Part shown: positions 26,562-38,949 of the stretch, piece after piece
How positions within the stretch are numbered: position 1 is the stretch's first letter
Layout of the letters: every line of letters starts with the position of its first letter
Source of the DNA: Anseranas semipalmata
Lineage: Eukaryota; Chordata; Aves; Anseriformes; Anseranatidae
Reading direction: 5' to 3'
Length of the DNA: 64,000 nucleotides
NCBI GenBank assembly: GCA_013399115.1
Contig: VXAA01005193.1
Location: 634,661-698,660 of the forward strand
The notes under the pieces: model-generated
Databases searched by the model: none
What the model was told of the DNA's origin: nothing
The model's input: only the letters and a program-made list of their open reading frames with translations
Made by a program: the position numbers and the translations under genes

Positions 26562-27767
26562 GCATTTTGAATCTATATTCTTTTTAGCAGAGTATAAACA
26601 AATGCTTTATCCAGTTTTCTTTTTGTACACACCTACAGTATTTTTTCTGAAATGCATTTTATTACGTTACTCTGTTTAATGCTGTAACTTCTTTTGATTT
26701 TGGTCCAATTCCTGGCCTGTTATGATGAGTAATCAAGTGTCTCATTCATCTAGAAAGATTGCTGTATTTATGAATTGATTATCTTTCTTCAGCAGCTCAA
26801 TTGCTCAGTGTGACAGCTTGCTGAGCATTCCTCAAGGCAAGAAGAATTGTGCTATTTTTCCCCCCTCTTCCTCTGGACTAGTTCATGCAGTCAAATTCTG
26901 GAGAGGGTTCTGTGTTTTATTTCCCCCCCCTCTGTCATTTGATTGTACAAGATTCAGGAATGGATTAGAAAAATATGTTTTTCCTAAGTGAGCAGGGAAG
27001 AGGAGTTATCTGGTTCTTTGCTTGTTATAAAATCACTAGAACAAATTTAAAAAAAAAATACCAGTTACGAGAGTTCTTTGGGGATCATGTCAGTAGAACT
27101 GATCGCAGTACAAAGTGTTTAGGGGAACCTGGTGTTTTTCTTTCTTTATTATCAGAATAATTTTTTTTTTCCCTACTTAATTTTATTATTGGTCTCCTGA
27201 TAATGGTCTCATGAACATTTTAAAATTATCTGCATTTCTAGAATCATCAGAATGGTAAATATGTGCATAATGTTTTGATGGTGATTGATTGTGATGATTG
27301 GGTTTCATGTCTTTTTATCTATATCCTAATGGTCAGTGCTTTTGATTTATAAAATAACTTTTTGTCAAGCAGAGAAAAAAAATGAAAAAGCTTATGCAAA
27401 ACTGTTCCAAAAGCCTGTATTGTATGTGAGAAGGCTTCGCCACAGAGCTGAAATGATGGCCCACGCTATTTTTTGGTAATGTGAGTGCTGTTTTCATAAG
27501 ATATAGCCTTATCCTAGTTGGCTATAGTTCTGTATTAGGACCAGATCCTATTCATACATGTTTATAGAACTAAGTTTGTTGTGTAACTATTGATTATATT
27601 GATATCTGTACCAGAAAAGTGGAAGATGACAAACTTAACAGAATATTATTTTTTTAAAAAAATCCAAAGCTAGTGTTGGAGGCAAAAGATATTTAAGTTT
27701 CATTTCTGTACCAAGCAAATCTGGAGAAACTTCAGAAAAAGAGTTATTGGATATGTGCTTAAGTGTG

Positions 27768-27792
27768 CTATGTTGGTATATCACCAACATAG
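27768..27792. repeat. Perfect 10-bp inverted repeat
   Basis: CTATGTTGGT (27768-27777) pairs perfectly with ACCAACATAG (27783-27792) across a 5-nt loop. No function is assigned. Confidence 0.8.
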
Positions 27793-29519
27793 AGGTGATC
27801 TTATCAAAAAACTATACTTACACTTTCTGTTGTTGGCAAGGCTTTTCAACAATCACTGTTAGAAAAATGAAGGTCTGCTGCAATAAGAGAAATTATCTTT
27901 TTGTGAACTTGTAACTCTGTAAGGGGACAGAAAAAAATGGAATAGATGGTTATTTTTCATAATAAAGTGTAGTGCAAGGATTGATCTTACAATGTTAAAG
28001 GAACTGTGCTGGATCATGTGTAGCTCATCGTAAGAATAAATTATCTGGAAAGCAGAGTCTCTGAGTTTTTTCCAAATAAAATCCGTATAGGAAACTTTAG
28101 AATTGTATTTGGTTATAAATAATCTTGACATAATGATTGCATTTTGAGTGTCGATTTTTTTGTGCTCTTCTCTAACACAGAGTAGGAGTGGAGAAAGTTA
28201 GCAATGAGTATGTATTGAGATTTGGGAGGAGCTCTTCCTGTGGTTAGGTAATGAATTAAAAAAAAAAAAACAACTGAATGATACTAAATAAACATATGCA
28301 TACAGCATTTTGTGAAGAATAACACTGTGTGTGTTACTCAGTACAGTATGTGAAAGCCTTTTTGCACCCTATGTGAAAACATTAAAACAAAAACAAACAA
28401 CAACAACAAAAACCCAAACTATTTTATACTCCATAAATATAAACCTTCATTGGGTAGAAAACAAGTTATCTCTCCCCCTGCCCCCCAAGTTGTTCTGTAT
28501 TTCACCGATACGTTTTATGTGCACATAAATAACCAGCAAAACTTTCGGTTTAGTTCAATGTGTTTTGGTTCAGGTTTAACAAAATGTAAAAATACTGCTT
28601 CAGGTTCATTTCTGGTTCAAGGAAAACTAAGATTTTCAGTGAATTTTTAGGAGTTGAATTCAACTCACTGCATTAAAGGCATAATTCAAAACAATGGCCT
28701 TAAATGTTCCCATTTTCTTGGTTATGATCTTAATATGCATTGCTTAAGAAAAAGAACTGTGTAACATTTTGTCTAGCAGTTGTTGCTGTTTATTGCGTAT
28801 ATAATTTCTTTTTTTTTGTGTATTGTAATATGAATATTAAAATGTATTTTTAAAGTCTCAGGTTATGACAACACATAAATGTTTTTGTTTATGCATAACT
28901 GAATTTCTTTGAAAACTAAATTTGCCAGCTCCATCCCAGTATTTTCTAAAAGACTATCCAGTTTTGTTGTAAAATCCTCTGCCTTTGGACTCAGGCAAGC
29001 CACCATAGGGCCTTCACTAGCATTTAACACCTGGTTATCTGTGCGGGTGATAATTTAATATCTCACAGGTATAACCTGCCTGCCTGAATCCTTTAGAACC
29101 CTTGTCATCAGAAAGTTATTCTCCGTGTAAGAATGGCATCAGTACCATCTAATATCAGATTTAGGAGACCATTTCTGTCTTAAAATTTTCTGTCTTCTCA
29201 TTGCCCCTTGACCCACGAACCTGGAGCTGGCTGCTGGAGGTCTTCAAAGGTCTGTTTGGTGTTCTTCTCTATCTAAGAACTTCTATTTTAGCAAATTTGG
29301 CTTCAAATAACTGAATTCATTTCTGAATACCTCAAGATAGATTATAGTGTATTGTGTGTTTGAGACATTCGGGGGAAGCCCCTACCCTCCACTTAGCTTC
29401 TGCTGCCGTTTAGGCTTTAACTGTAAGTCTGTGTGTTGTTTTTTCAAATGAGGGTTGTAGACTGATTTTGTTTTCTTGATTCCGTGGTGCCTTTTGATTT
29501 TGTGAATAACTTCAGCCAC

Positions 29520-29830
29520 GGGGATGTCGATCGTTTATCTTCCTCCCATCGCGTGGGGTTGAACTCCGGCGTCATCCGGACTGCCCTTTCCCTTTCTAGC
29601 TCATTCTGTGCCGGGACGCGTTTCGCTGAAACGAGTCTGCGAGAGCGGCCCTCGGCCAGACCCCTTGGCAGGAGCGGTCCCGGCGCGGCGGAGCGCGGCA
29701 GGCGGCGGCTCAGAACCACGGAGAGCTCTGCCGGCCCCGGCGCGTGGAATGGCGGCCGCTGCGGGGAGGCTGAGCGGCGCAGGGCTGGAGGAAGCCGAGC
29801 GGGGGGCTAACAAAAACTGCGCTGAAAGCA
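29520..29830 (+). promoter_or_regulatory. FUT8: Internal CpG island, putative alternative FUT8 promoter
   Basis: About 300 bases carry more than 30 CpG dinucleotides and very high GC, inside a long AT-rich region about 9 kb before the start codon. There is no TATA box. An ATGGCGGC element at 29749, a YY1-type core, sits in the densest part. This is what an alternative CpG-island promoter would look like. Good donor-like sites follow on the + strand at 30018 (GTGAGT) and 30041 (GTGAGT), which would give a leader exon of a few hundred bases spliced to 38523. Multiple promoters are known for mammalian FUT8; that this one serves the gene here is inference. The island could also drive an antisense or independent non-coding transcript. 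Confidence 0.6.
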
Positions 29831-32800
29831 GGGACAAGAAGATAGCACCTGCTATGGGAGAATAGAGAGTAGATGAAAGAAGCACAGCTTGCAAGTTCAG
29901 GAATTGTGCGATGCTGCTGAAGGACAGCTAAACATAGAAACAACTGACCGTGAAATAGCTACATCTGTATTACAAAGTGAACAGTGTTCAGCATGAACAC
30001 CGCTTTTCTCCCAAATAGTGAGTCCAAATGCAAAGATTCTGTGAGTTTAGTGGCTTTGTTTGTAGGTAGTATCATAAACTTGCCTAGAAAATAAGAAGAA
30101 AAACACAACTGTAGTTTTTTTCTGAAGGCGTGACCTTTTTCTACAAGCATATTTCAGACCCCACATTACTCTCCTTGTTACCGATCTGAAATACTTGGAT
30201 GGTGTTTCACTAGAATTAAAAGTGAGAAAATACCCAAATTTAGCTTTTAAGTCCTTCTTTACAATATAGTATTCATATAGTTTTAATAATTACAGGCTTT
30301 ATATGACATTAGTCATATTTTTAGAATGCTTACTTTACAAAGTAAAATAGCCTTTGTTTAAAAAAAAAACATTTTTTTTCTGTTGGCAAAGTGATTGATA
30401 AAGATATATATAAATAAAATGATCTTGCATACTGAAGAAAATAGCTCCCTAGTTAAGGCTGATCGTTTCTAACACCACCATGACTTGATAGCCTATTTAT
30501 GAATTACTGATGTTGTGTTGAGAACAAAAATGGGAATTCCAATTAACAGTGTAATCTTAATACTTGACAGAAAATTAAACAGAATTAAACAAAAAGCTTC
30601 AAAGGTGCTTTAAACTCAGTAAAGTTTGAAGTCATATGTCATTTTCCTGTAATAATACGCTACACCAATTCTGAAAGGAAAAGCTGTTGGCAGCTTTATC
30701 CAAGATTTTGACTTGCAACTTCACAGTCCTGGTTTATTCATAGCCTTGCTATTGTAGGAAGTACTTTGACTGTTTCAGTTCCTTCATTTTTAAATAAATA
30801 AAAAAAAATAGATCACAGATCAGCAATGCACTTGAGCATGGTGATGGCCAAGATCGGATGCAGTAAGCAGTCCAGTTTTGGTGGCGTGGAGCTCTGTGAA
30901 AGCTGTAAAGCAGTGTAAATTAGGCAACAGGAACCTATATGCTAATGCAGATAAATTGCTTCCCATACTTGAATTAACTCATTAGTTATAGATCAGATGT
31001 CTCTACTGTGCTTTGTGGTGCGTAAGGTTCAGTGTCCCAAAGTAAAAGTTTTTTATTTATGAAAATAGAGCAGTGTTCAAAAGAAAAGTGGAGTGCTGAG
31101 GGGAATTTTTATTCAGATACATATATTGTGGCACAGTGGAATTAAATTTAAGGCAAATGCTTTTTTATCATATGACAATATTAGTATTTCAGCGGTCTTC
31201 AACAGTTTTTTTTCTAGTAAAAACACTGTAGAAAACAGTTCAATTTAAATTAGAAGACGGTGATAAAAAGTGAATCTATGATTATTTCAATGATGATTGC
31301 TGCAGACATTTTCTCTGTGATGTGGTTCACTTAAAATCATATTCTGGCATTTCTGTTACTTGGTTGTCAAATCACACAATCTCCAAGTCTTGTATGTGTA
31401 ACAAGGAAGGCATTTAGCTCAGTTCTGCCACTCCTTTTCTAGCTTCTGAATATGGTGTAGCCTTGCCTACACCATGAGTTTGCAAAACCTCTTGGTTGCA
31501 AATAGCACTCCAGTTTTCTTGTGGCTGCCAAGTGTCATGCAGTTTTGCATAACAATTACAAACTCAGCAGCTTTCTCATCTGTCTGTTTTTCAGTTTGAT
31601 TTATAAACATCCAGCTGAGTTGTGAACAGGCTGCTGCTAAGTTTCTTGTTTATTAGATGTTGCATGTTGCTTTGATGCCAGCCAAAGAAGAAAAATCCTA
31701 CCTCTGATCTTGCTTCTGATGTTTGCAGCCATTAAGGGGTGATGTGGGGAAGCTGGTGGAAGAGAAGATTTGGTGGAGAGCTTCAGCACCAACAAGGATG
31801 GAAGGATCAAATACTAGCTAAAGGTTGTCCATTCCTGCCCCTGCCACTCTGTTCTTCACCCAGTGTATTGAGGTTATGCTGCCAATTAGCAGCTGCACTG
31901 CCCCCAAGCAGCATCAGTATCCCTCTCCAGTTTCCGCCTCTGGCAAATATCCATTCCTGATAGTCAGCCACCTGAACATTATCTACTCTAATTTGCCAGT
32001 GCTTGTGGGCCTGCAGACCTCCATGAGCAAGTTGCCTTCTTCTAGCAACGTACAGTTTCCACCTGGCTTTGTATCCCAGAGTACACAGCTGCTGCTATAA
32101 TTTATATTTTTGCTCATTCTCATTTTTTCTACCAGGCTTATTATCCTTTCATATTTCTGCATGCATCCTTGTAATCACCCAACTATGGCTACAAAGTTTT
32201 ATGCAGCTCCATTTCCACCACTTCTTGTAATGGGAGTATGGCAAAGTTGATTTTTTTATGCTGTTGTATGTACTATATAATTCACACAAAATTTTGTATG
32301 CTGCTGGTCAAGGACTTCTAGATACATTTGAGTCTCTTGACACGTCTTTTCTTGTTGTATAAAGTAGTGCTGATTGCATGTGCAGCGGTTTGCTTTACAT
32401 GCCGTTACTTCAACTTTAATGATGGTAACTGTACAAGAGGCAGCTGTACTTTGGTCCCAGCAAAGAACTGAAACAGAAAGCAAAGCATTTGTGTGTATGA
32501 TTCTGGTAAATCTGGGTTCTAATGCAAAGCTATGGAACAAAGTAACACCTTGGGGGGGAAAAAGCACCCCATTACTTTTATGATTTCGTGTAAGCATTCA
32601 GTAAGCATTTGTGAATACATTTTAACTGGCTAGAGTGCCTCCTGCTCCACTCTTCTGAGAAGTGATAGCTAATGTGTAGCTTACATGCAGTTTAAATGCA
32701 ACTTGCATTTTTGAATCACATCGTGACTAGTAGTCGATCATGCTGACACAGGGGCTGTGGGTTAATATAAATCCTCGGCTGCTGGAAGAAGTCAACCAGC

Positions 32801-35800
32801 AGCATGTTACATTCATCGGATGTTCCACTGAGTCTTGTTCAGATCTCTGCATCTCTTCAAAATACGTGGCGTAGTATGTGGCTATTGACCATGCTAAGAT
32901 TTTGGTGTGCAGCATGGTAGGCTAAGAAGACTGGCCTTCTTTGCTCTAGACTTCTACTGGTTTGCAGCGGTATTTTGCACAACTATGGGTATTAAGCTCT
33001 GTGCTCTATTAAGAACATAGTTCTGAGTTCTGTAAAGAAAGGGATGAGCTGTTTCTATTCATCAATTCTTACCTGACTTGTGCAGGCCAGAACACTCAAT
33101 TCTTTTCAAACTCTTGAGTAACTACTGTATTTTTGTAAGCATTTTTGGTGCTTCAATTTAAATGGAATGAGTGACAGAAAATCCATTAGCTCATAAAATC
33201 ATCTGTTTCAATGGTTGATTCCTTTAGTTGTTATACATTTACAGGTGTAGGCCTTCCTTTCCCGTTCTTCATAAGCTTAATTTATCTAGGTTAAACTCTT
33301 AGACCTTGGATTTTGTTATGCAAGAAGCAATTCATCATCAGAAATCCTTTCTTTTTTGATGTAAGTTATGGTGTCCTACTAACTTTCATAGTCTGTTCTT
33401 TTACTATATTGTTTCCTCAGATTTACACTCACTCTTCCTGTTTTCTTTTGGAGTGAGGTTTTTGCAAGGGCTGTCAGTAGATTATTAACTTACTACTCTG
33501 GAGGAAGATCATGCTTGATGTTTGAATTTTTATAATTCATTCTTGGTTGTGGCTATACTACATCAGGGTTGTATGGTGTTAATTCAGTAACCGGACAAGA
33601 ATAAATAAACCTTCTCTCTTACATAATTGTCCTGTTCATTTACTAAGATAATTATAGCTTACAAAGACATTTGGTTAGTTCATATAAGACAAAGATAATC
33701 TTTTACCTTGCTGTGTTTCTGGTTAATTTATTATTTTAATAGTTAAAAGGGATTGTAAAACTGAAGACTGCTTTATCCATTGCTTATTACAATGAGTCCA
33801 TATATATAATTTCTAAGGAGAAGCATATTGCTCCTGCAATTCACTCTTTTCTCTTTCTAAAAGAAAAATTGCCAGTTGCTTTTTGTCTAAGTGTTTGACA
33901 GAGAACCTCGAATGTATTTGAAAAGTAAGCTGCATTTCTCTTTTCCTTTTAAGGTACAATCCTCTCTTTTGTTTAAGATTGCATCAATTGCCTACTGAAA
34001 CTGCAGTAGTTGTCTGCATGAAAAAAATGTTTAGAAATTAGTGCACCTGTTTTCAAGCTTTCAAATGTAATATGTTATAACAACTGTAAGTACTTGTTTT
34101 TATTACCTTATCTAAAACAGAGGAGTGCTCCAGATTATCAAATGGGACCTGTTTAGGTGGTTAATGACTTACCTAGTTTTAAAAAGTTTTCAGTTTGGTT
34201 AATTCTTAACTCCTGTTGAACTGTTTCAAATTCAGTGTCCTACGCCTACTTTCGTCTTAAAAATCCCAAGCACTGTGGGTATCTCCTCCTGCCACGGAAT
34301 TTTCCGTGGTGAAGATCAGAAATTACAGTATTTGAAAGCTTCATTATCGAGTAAATCTGCACTTTCAATGAAATTCAAAAGGATGGTGAATTCCATTAAG
34401 AAAATGTTTAATTAGAGAATAATCTGTTGATTGTGTAAATAATCTGCTCATCTGACACAAAATTATAAGGGAGTATACCAAGAGAAAATTACACAGATTG
34501 CTCAGAGAAATCCCTAGAGATATAAAATTAGGCTTGTACAGAAACAGCAGTAAAGATGAAGGTATGGATGTGGGAGTAAATAGTAACAAGCCTCATGATT
34601 ATGTTTACTTATACCCTGTGATGCATGTAAATAGAAGTTAAGAAGAAAAAAAGAAGTAACTTTACACAATAATTAAATATACATCTGGAATGCTACAAAA
34701 TGTATGTCCTTGTTCCAGAAAAGGAAGTGGCTGAAGGCATGAATTGACAGTGACTTGTGCTGCCAGGAAGAGTATTAGACTGGAGGACAGGCAATATTAG
34801 TGTGGTTCCTCGTGGACTGCATCTGTACCTATCTTAGGTTCAAGATGATGTCATGATGTGACTGTCCCAAAAACTAACGGAATCTAATGAAAATTAGGTG
34901 ACAAAGTAGAGAGGGGTTATAATGAGGATCAGAATAATGCGCAAGAAGAATTGTTTTACTTGGGATACTGGACTGTTAGAATAGGCTGAAGTATAGTAAC
35001 ACCAAGGATTAAAAATAAGAATTTCTGTTCGTAGGATGGGAGCTCATCAACCAAGCGCTTTGCTTATTGGTATCAAACACTACAAAGTCATTTGAATCCT
35101 AAAAGGATTATTTCTTTAGTCTCCAATCCTTTGTCAGAGGCTGTGCCATCACATCATTGTTACATAGGAACTGTATTAGGCAATTTTGTGTTTGTTTTTG
35201 TTCTTTTTTCTTTCTCCTAAGAGCAGAACAGGTTAACATTGCTTAGAATAGCGTGCTTTCCTAGGTGAAATCTTAAAAATACTGACTTAAATAAGTTATA
35301 TTGAGAGAAACTAACAATGATAAGAACATCCAATCTGAGTCACATGTACAGTGTAACATGCTTTTTTAGTGTTTCACATTTAGTGATCAAAAAGTCATTG
35401 TGATAGCCCTTAACAGTGGAGTGAATTTCACATTTCATGCTGTGAAAAAGAATTTTAGATAATGTACATGCCATTAAATATAATGGTCTATGTATTAGCT
35501 CTAATGATGCGTGAGTTTTACTTCATGAGTAGTTCTTTCTTTTCAACTTATGTAAGGTACTCTTGAATCTAGGTCAGTAGGTAGCTGAGCCAAAAGTACA
35601 GTTGCTGAGCTTGCTTTGAACTGAGTCTAAGATGACTTGAAACTGTACATTGCCAAGAAAAAGCATAATGCTATTCTGGGGCCATAATTCTGACCAGCAA
35701 GGAAAAACAAGCAGGAAATTTCCACTCGATCACTGGATTTATTATTGAAAGCATGTTGGGAATAGTAAGTTAACAAGGACCTTATTTAAATCATGGAAGA

Positions 35801-37909
35801 CTTCGTTTCACTTGAAATGATGGTAGTGAGCTATTCAATTTTCTAATTTGTAAGTATCTTCTAAAGCTGTAAAATAAACAGAAGACTCTATGGGGGCAAG
35901 GTGAGGGAAGATAGTATATATATTTTTTCATTAATTAATCATTTTTGCTGTAGCAAAAGAACTTTATGGATGCATATTTCTTTTTCTGATGGTGAACCTA
36001 CATCTCAGTCTCTCTCTTCTTTTTTAAAACATTTAAATTAAGTTAGTGTTCTCTTTACCATTTCCTTTAGTCATTTTGTAATCACTGCAGTCTATCCTTT
36101 GAAATAGTGGTTTTTAATCAAACCTTTCCTGTTAATTTGTCTACAAAACATTTTGTATGCTTACAATGAATTGTGGCTTACATGTGTAGTGTGAACAATT
36201 TGATTTTTAAGGCATTGAAGCAGACATTTATTTTTATGTAAATATTCTGTCTTCTCTTTAATGGAGTCTAAATAAATTTGTGACACTAACCACTTTTTAT
36301 GTGCTGTGCATTTAGCAGTAAATAAATTTTGATTTAACTTCCTTTCTCACAATATTAGTTTCCATTCAATCGATGCATTAAAGATTGTGTATTCCTAATG
36401 ATTTATAATAGCAAGTACTTATCAAAACTTTTTTGCTTCATTAAACAATAATGCATTTTATATTGAATGTTTATAATAAAGCTACAGGGTTAAATTAAAC
36501 CTGAGAAATAGCTTACTGTAGGTGATACTTTACTTTCAATTTAACATTCACTTTAACTTTTTGTCAGCCATTTTCTGGGTGATTGGTAGTATGGATGTAA
36601 GCATACACTTTCCCACTTAGAACTTGAACTTCAGTCCATAGGGGTTTTATATTAGTTGCACCTGCAGGTAACTGATTTAACTCTAGGCTTGCTTTGTTTA
36701 CAACAAAGCAGCAATCCTCCATGGGCTGGGTATGGCCTATACCGCTATATAATGTGGGCCCTTTTTACTTTTCATGCTGTGATCTAAAAGATTGTAGAAG
36801 AAGCCACTGTTCGCGGAGGCAGTCCCACATTTTTGCCAAGATAAAGCAAAATATGTATTAAGCTTTCTTAGAGCTCTGTAGAAGATGGGATTCTGACCGT
36901 GCTTTCAAAAAAAAATAATCTGCTCATAACTCATCTTGGCACAGGTGCAGTAGATGGAAGGGCCTGAGAGAGGTACTACAAGCGTTTTCCATTTCATTAG
37001 CAGCATTCAGTTTTCAAATGATTTATCTTGTGTGCTGTCTTACCAGTCTTAAGTGGAATTCTTGTGTCTCTTTCAAAATTATACAAACAAAAACCCTCCC
37101 ACAAAATAACTATAGATTTTTTTTTAATTATATATATATATATTAATAATTTTTACCTTTGAATTTTTCTGTCTGGAAGTGCTCTGTGCATATATCCAGG
37201 ACTGGGTGAGTTTGGAAGTTACTGGGGAGTCTTTTCTCTAAACTTGAAATGGAGTTGAAACAAAAGAAAAACCTAAATGAAAGGAAAAAGAAATTAAGGT
37301 TGAAGAAGGATTAAACGGAAGAATAATTTGTGAGAATGTGGGTGTGGATAGTATCTCAGAGGAAATTTGATAGATTTACAGATCTGAGAATTGGAAATAG
37401 AGGTTATTTTGGAAATTGATTGTAAAAGGCATAAGGATGAGAAGGCGTGAGAAGCACTTTTGAACATTTTGAACATGTTTATCCATTAAAACTTAAAGTT
37501 TGTTCTAGATAGAATGAGGAAATTCTTACAGTCATTAAATGATGTTTTGCCAAGTAGAAAATGAGTTGAGGTGATTTTGCATTTTTTTTAATGGATAAAG
37601 CGTTTTTAGATGAGAGAAGGTGTTACCTTTTAAACGTTTTCATACTTTTAATAATAATACTTGTCAAACTGGGTTTGGGTAGTTCTAACACAGAAGAGAC
37701 TGTTTTTTAAAAATTAGGTTTCTAAGCACAAGCCTGATTTTCAGATGTGTGAGTATAACAGTGCCACACAGGCTTTACTTGAAATCCCTCTCTTTTTTAC
37801 TTTTCAAATTTTCAGAGTTTCTTTGTATTTGTTTTAGCAAGTGCAGTGGGAGGGTAAAGAGAGAAGTTGTGTTGTCTTGTAATTTTAAGCAAGAAATAAA
37901 ATTTTGTCT

Positions 37910-37965
37910 TTAATTTAATTTAATTTTATTTTATTTTAATTATTGTCTTTTAATTTTAATTTTTA
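37910..37965. repeat. TTTAA/TTTTA-type simple repeat
   Basis: A degenerate pentanucleotide-like stretch alternating TTTAA, TTTTA and TTTTAA units. It is a low-complexity tract of no evident function. Confidence 0.75.
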
Positions 37966-38162
37966 GATAGGCATTTCAGAGGCCACTAGAAATTTAAAAG
38001 GAAGATATATAATGGATTGTTTGTCTAGAAACTATTGCTTGCAGTGCTTGCAGTTGCTTAATTGGTGTTACAGCTGCTACTAGGCCAATCTAGTTGCCAA
38101 TAGTAAAATATATTGTTAGAATGTTTTGTTACATGGTGTTAGTCATGATAGTGCGAAAGAGA

Positions 38163-38239
38163 NNNNNNNNNNNNNNNNNNNNNNNNNNNNNNNNNNNNNN
38201 NNNNNNNNNNNNNNNNNNNNNNNNNNNNNNNNNNNNNNN
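38163..38239. other. Assembly gap (77 N)
   Basis: Unresolved bases. Sequence on both sides is ordinary AT-rich non-coding DNA, about 280 bp before the ATG exon. Nothing can be said about the missing part, and the length may be only an estimate. Confidence 1.
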
Positions 38240-38522
38240 CACTTTAACTGGTAAATATTTCTCTTACAAAAAATAGTGTTTCTTCTGGCCATTTCAAACA
38301 CAGAATTAATGGCACATTTTTTATGTGGTTTGCTCTTGAACTCAGTGTATTTATTGTAGAAAGTTAAAAGTGCTTTCTTTTTCTGCTTGACAGAAAGTAG
38401 TAACGCTTTCAGTCATTATTCCTGAATGTTAATGACAATACATTTAGCTTAACTGCAATCAAATATATTGTTATATGTCAGAATTATAATTGCAGATTTT
38501 TTTTTTTTTATTCTTTCCACAG

Positions 38523-38746
38523 AGTGTAATCCAAGAATGATACAATGTTAATGCTTTCTATGTAAGCTCCATAAGGATCTTCTCTAAGGAGTTGCAGTAG
38601 GACAAACACTGAGAGTAATTTTTCTCCGGTACAATGTGGTGACGCAGAGGAACTGAAATTGTCCACTTTTTTGTACAGGCTAAGGACTTAAAATGTTTGT
38701 TATTTTGTGAGCAGAAGCAGTTCTGGAGTGAATTGAACATCTGAAA
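38523..38746 (+). promoter_or_regulatory. FUT8: FUT8 5' leader with short upstream ORFs
   Basis: These 224 nt separate the acceptor AG (38521-38522) from the initiator ATG at 38747. They contain several upstream ATGs, each followed quickly by a stop: 38537-38551 (4 codons plus stop), 38545-38565 (6 codons plus stop, overlapping the first in another frame, with internal in-frame ATGs), 38634-38642 (2 codons plus stop) and 38693-38710 (5 codons plus stop). None overlaps the main start, so leaky scanning or reinitiation would be needed to reach it. A repressive effect on translation is inference from general uORF behaviour. The 5' boundary of this exon is inferred from the acceptor. Confidence 0.75.
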
Positions 38747-38949
38747 ATGCGGCCATGGACTGGTTCCTGGCGTTGGATTATGCTCATCCTCTTTGCTTGG
38801 GGAACTTTACTCTTTTATATTGGTGGACACCTGGTACGAGACAGTGAGCACCCAGATCATTCTAGTCGTGAATTATCCAAGATACTTGCTAAACTTGAAC
38901 GTTTAAAGCAACAGAATGAAGACTTAAGGCGGATGGCAGAATCTCTCAG
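38747..38949 (+). CDS. FUT8: FUT8 coding exon 1: cytoplasmic tail, signal anchor, start of stem
   Basis: This is the first coding exon of alpha-(1,6)-fucosyltransferase, which transfers fucose from GDP-fucose to the innermost GlcNAc of N-glycans in the Golgi. The ATG at 38747 is chosen because the translation begins [20 protein letters not shown], the known vertebrate FUT8 N-terminus. Residues 1-9 are a short basic and aromatic cytoplasmic tail, and about 10-30 are the hydrophobic type II signal anchor that retains the enzyme in the Golgi. From about 35 a charged, leucine-patterned stretch ([20 protein letters not shown]) starts the coiled-coil stem. The exon supplies 67 full codons plus two bases (phase 2). 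The donor is CAG followed by GTAGGA. The split AG plus G of the next exon restores arginine 68. Confidence 0.97.

Larger units (their letters stand above)
18199..29519. other. Non-coding interval (presumed 5'UTR intron)
   Basis: AT-rich sequence containing three CR1 fragments, a perfect hairpin at 21289-21320, a second one at 27768-27792, and homopolymer tracts. The longest frame (minus strand, 19570-19998, 142 codons) matches no family I recognise and is best explained by chance. Confidence 0.55.
29831..38522. other. Non-coding interval (presumed 5'UTR intron)
   Basis: AT-rich sequence ending in a strong acceptor: a T-rich tract at about 38496-38517 and CCACAG ending at 38522. It includes the N gap at 38163-38239 and a TTTTA-rich simple repeat near 37910. 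A slightly GC-richer patch at about 31700-32900 has short open frames on both strands, but none is recognisable. Confidence 0.6.

Noticed and set aside
29444..29943. Several ORFs of 77-108 codons on both strands over the internal CpG island
   Set aside because: High GC removes stop codons in all frames. The frames overlap each other and encode Arg/Ala/Pro-rich noise; only the well-placed ATG at 29749 was kept as a finding.
32256..32597. 113-codon minus-strand ORF facing a 69-codon + strand ORF
   Set aside because: No family recognised on either strand and no repeat signature; opposing frames of this size occur by chance.
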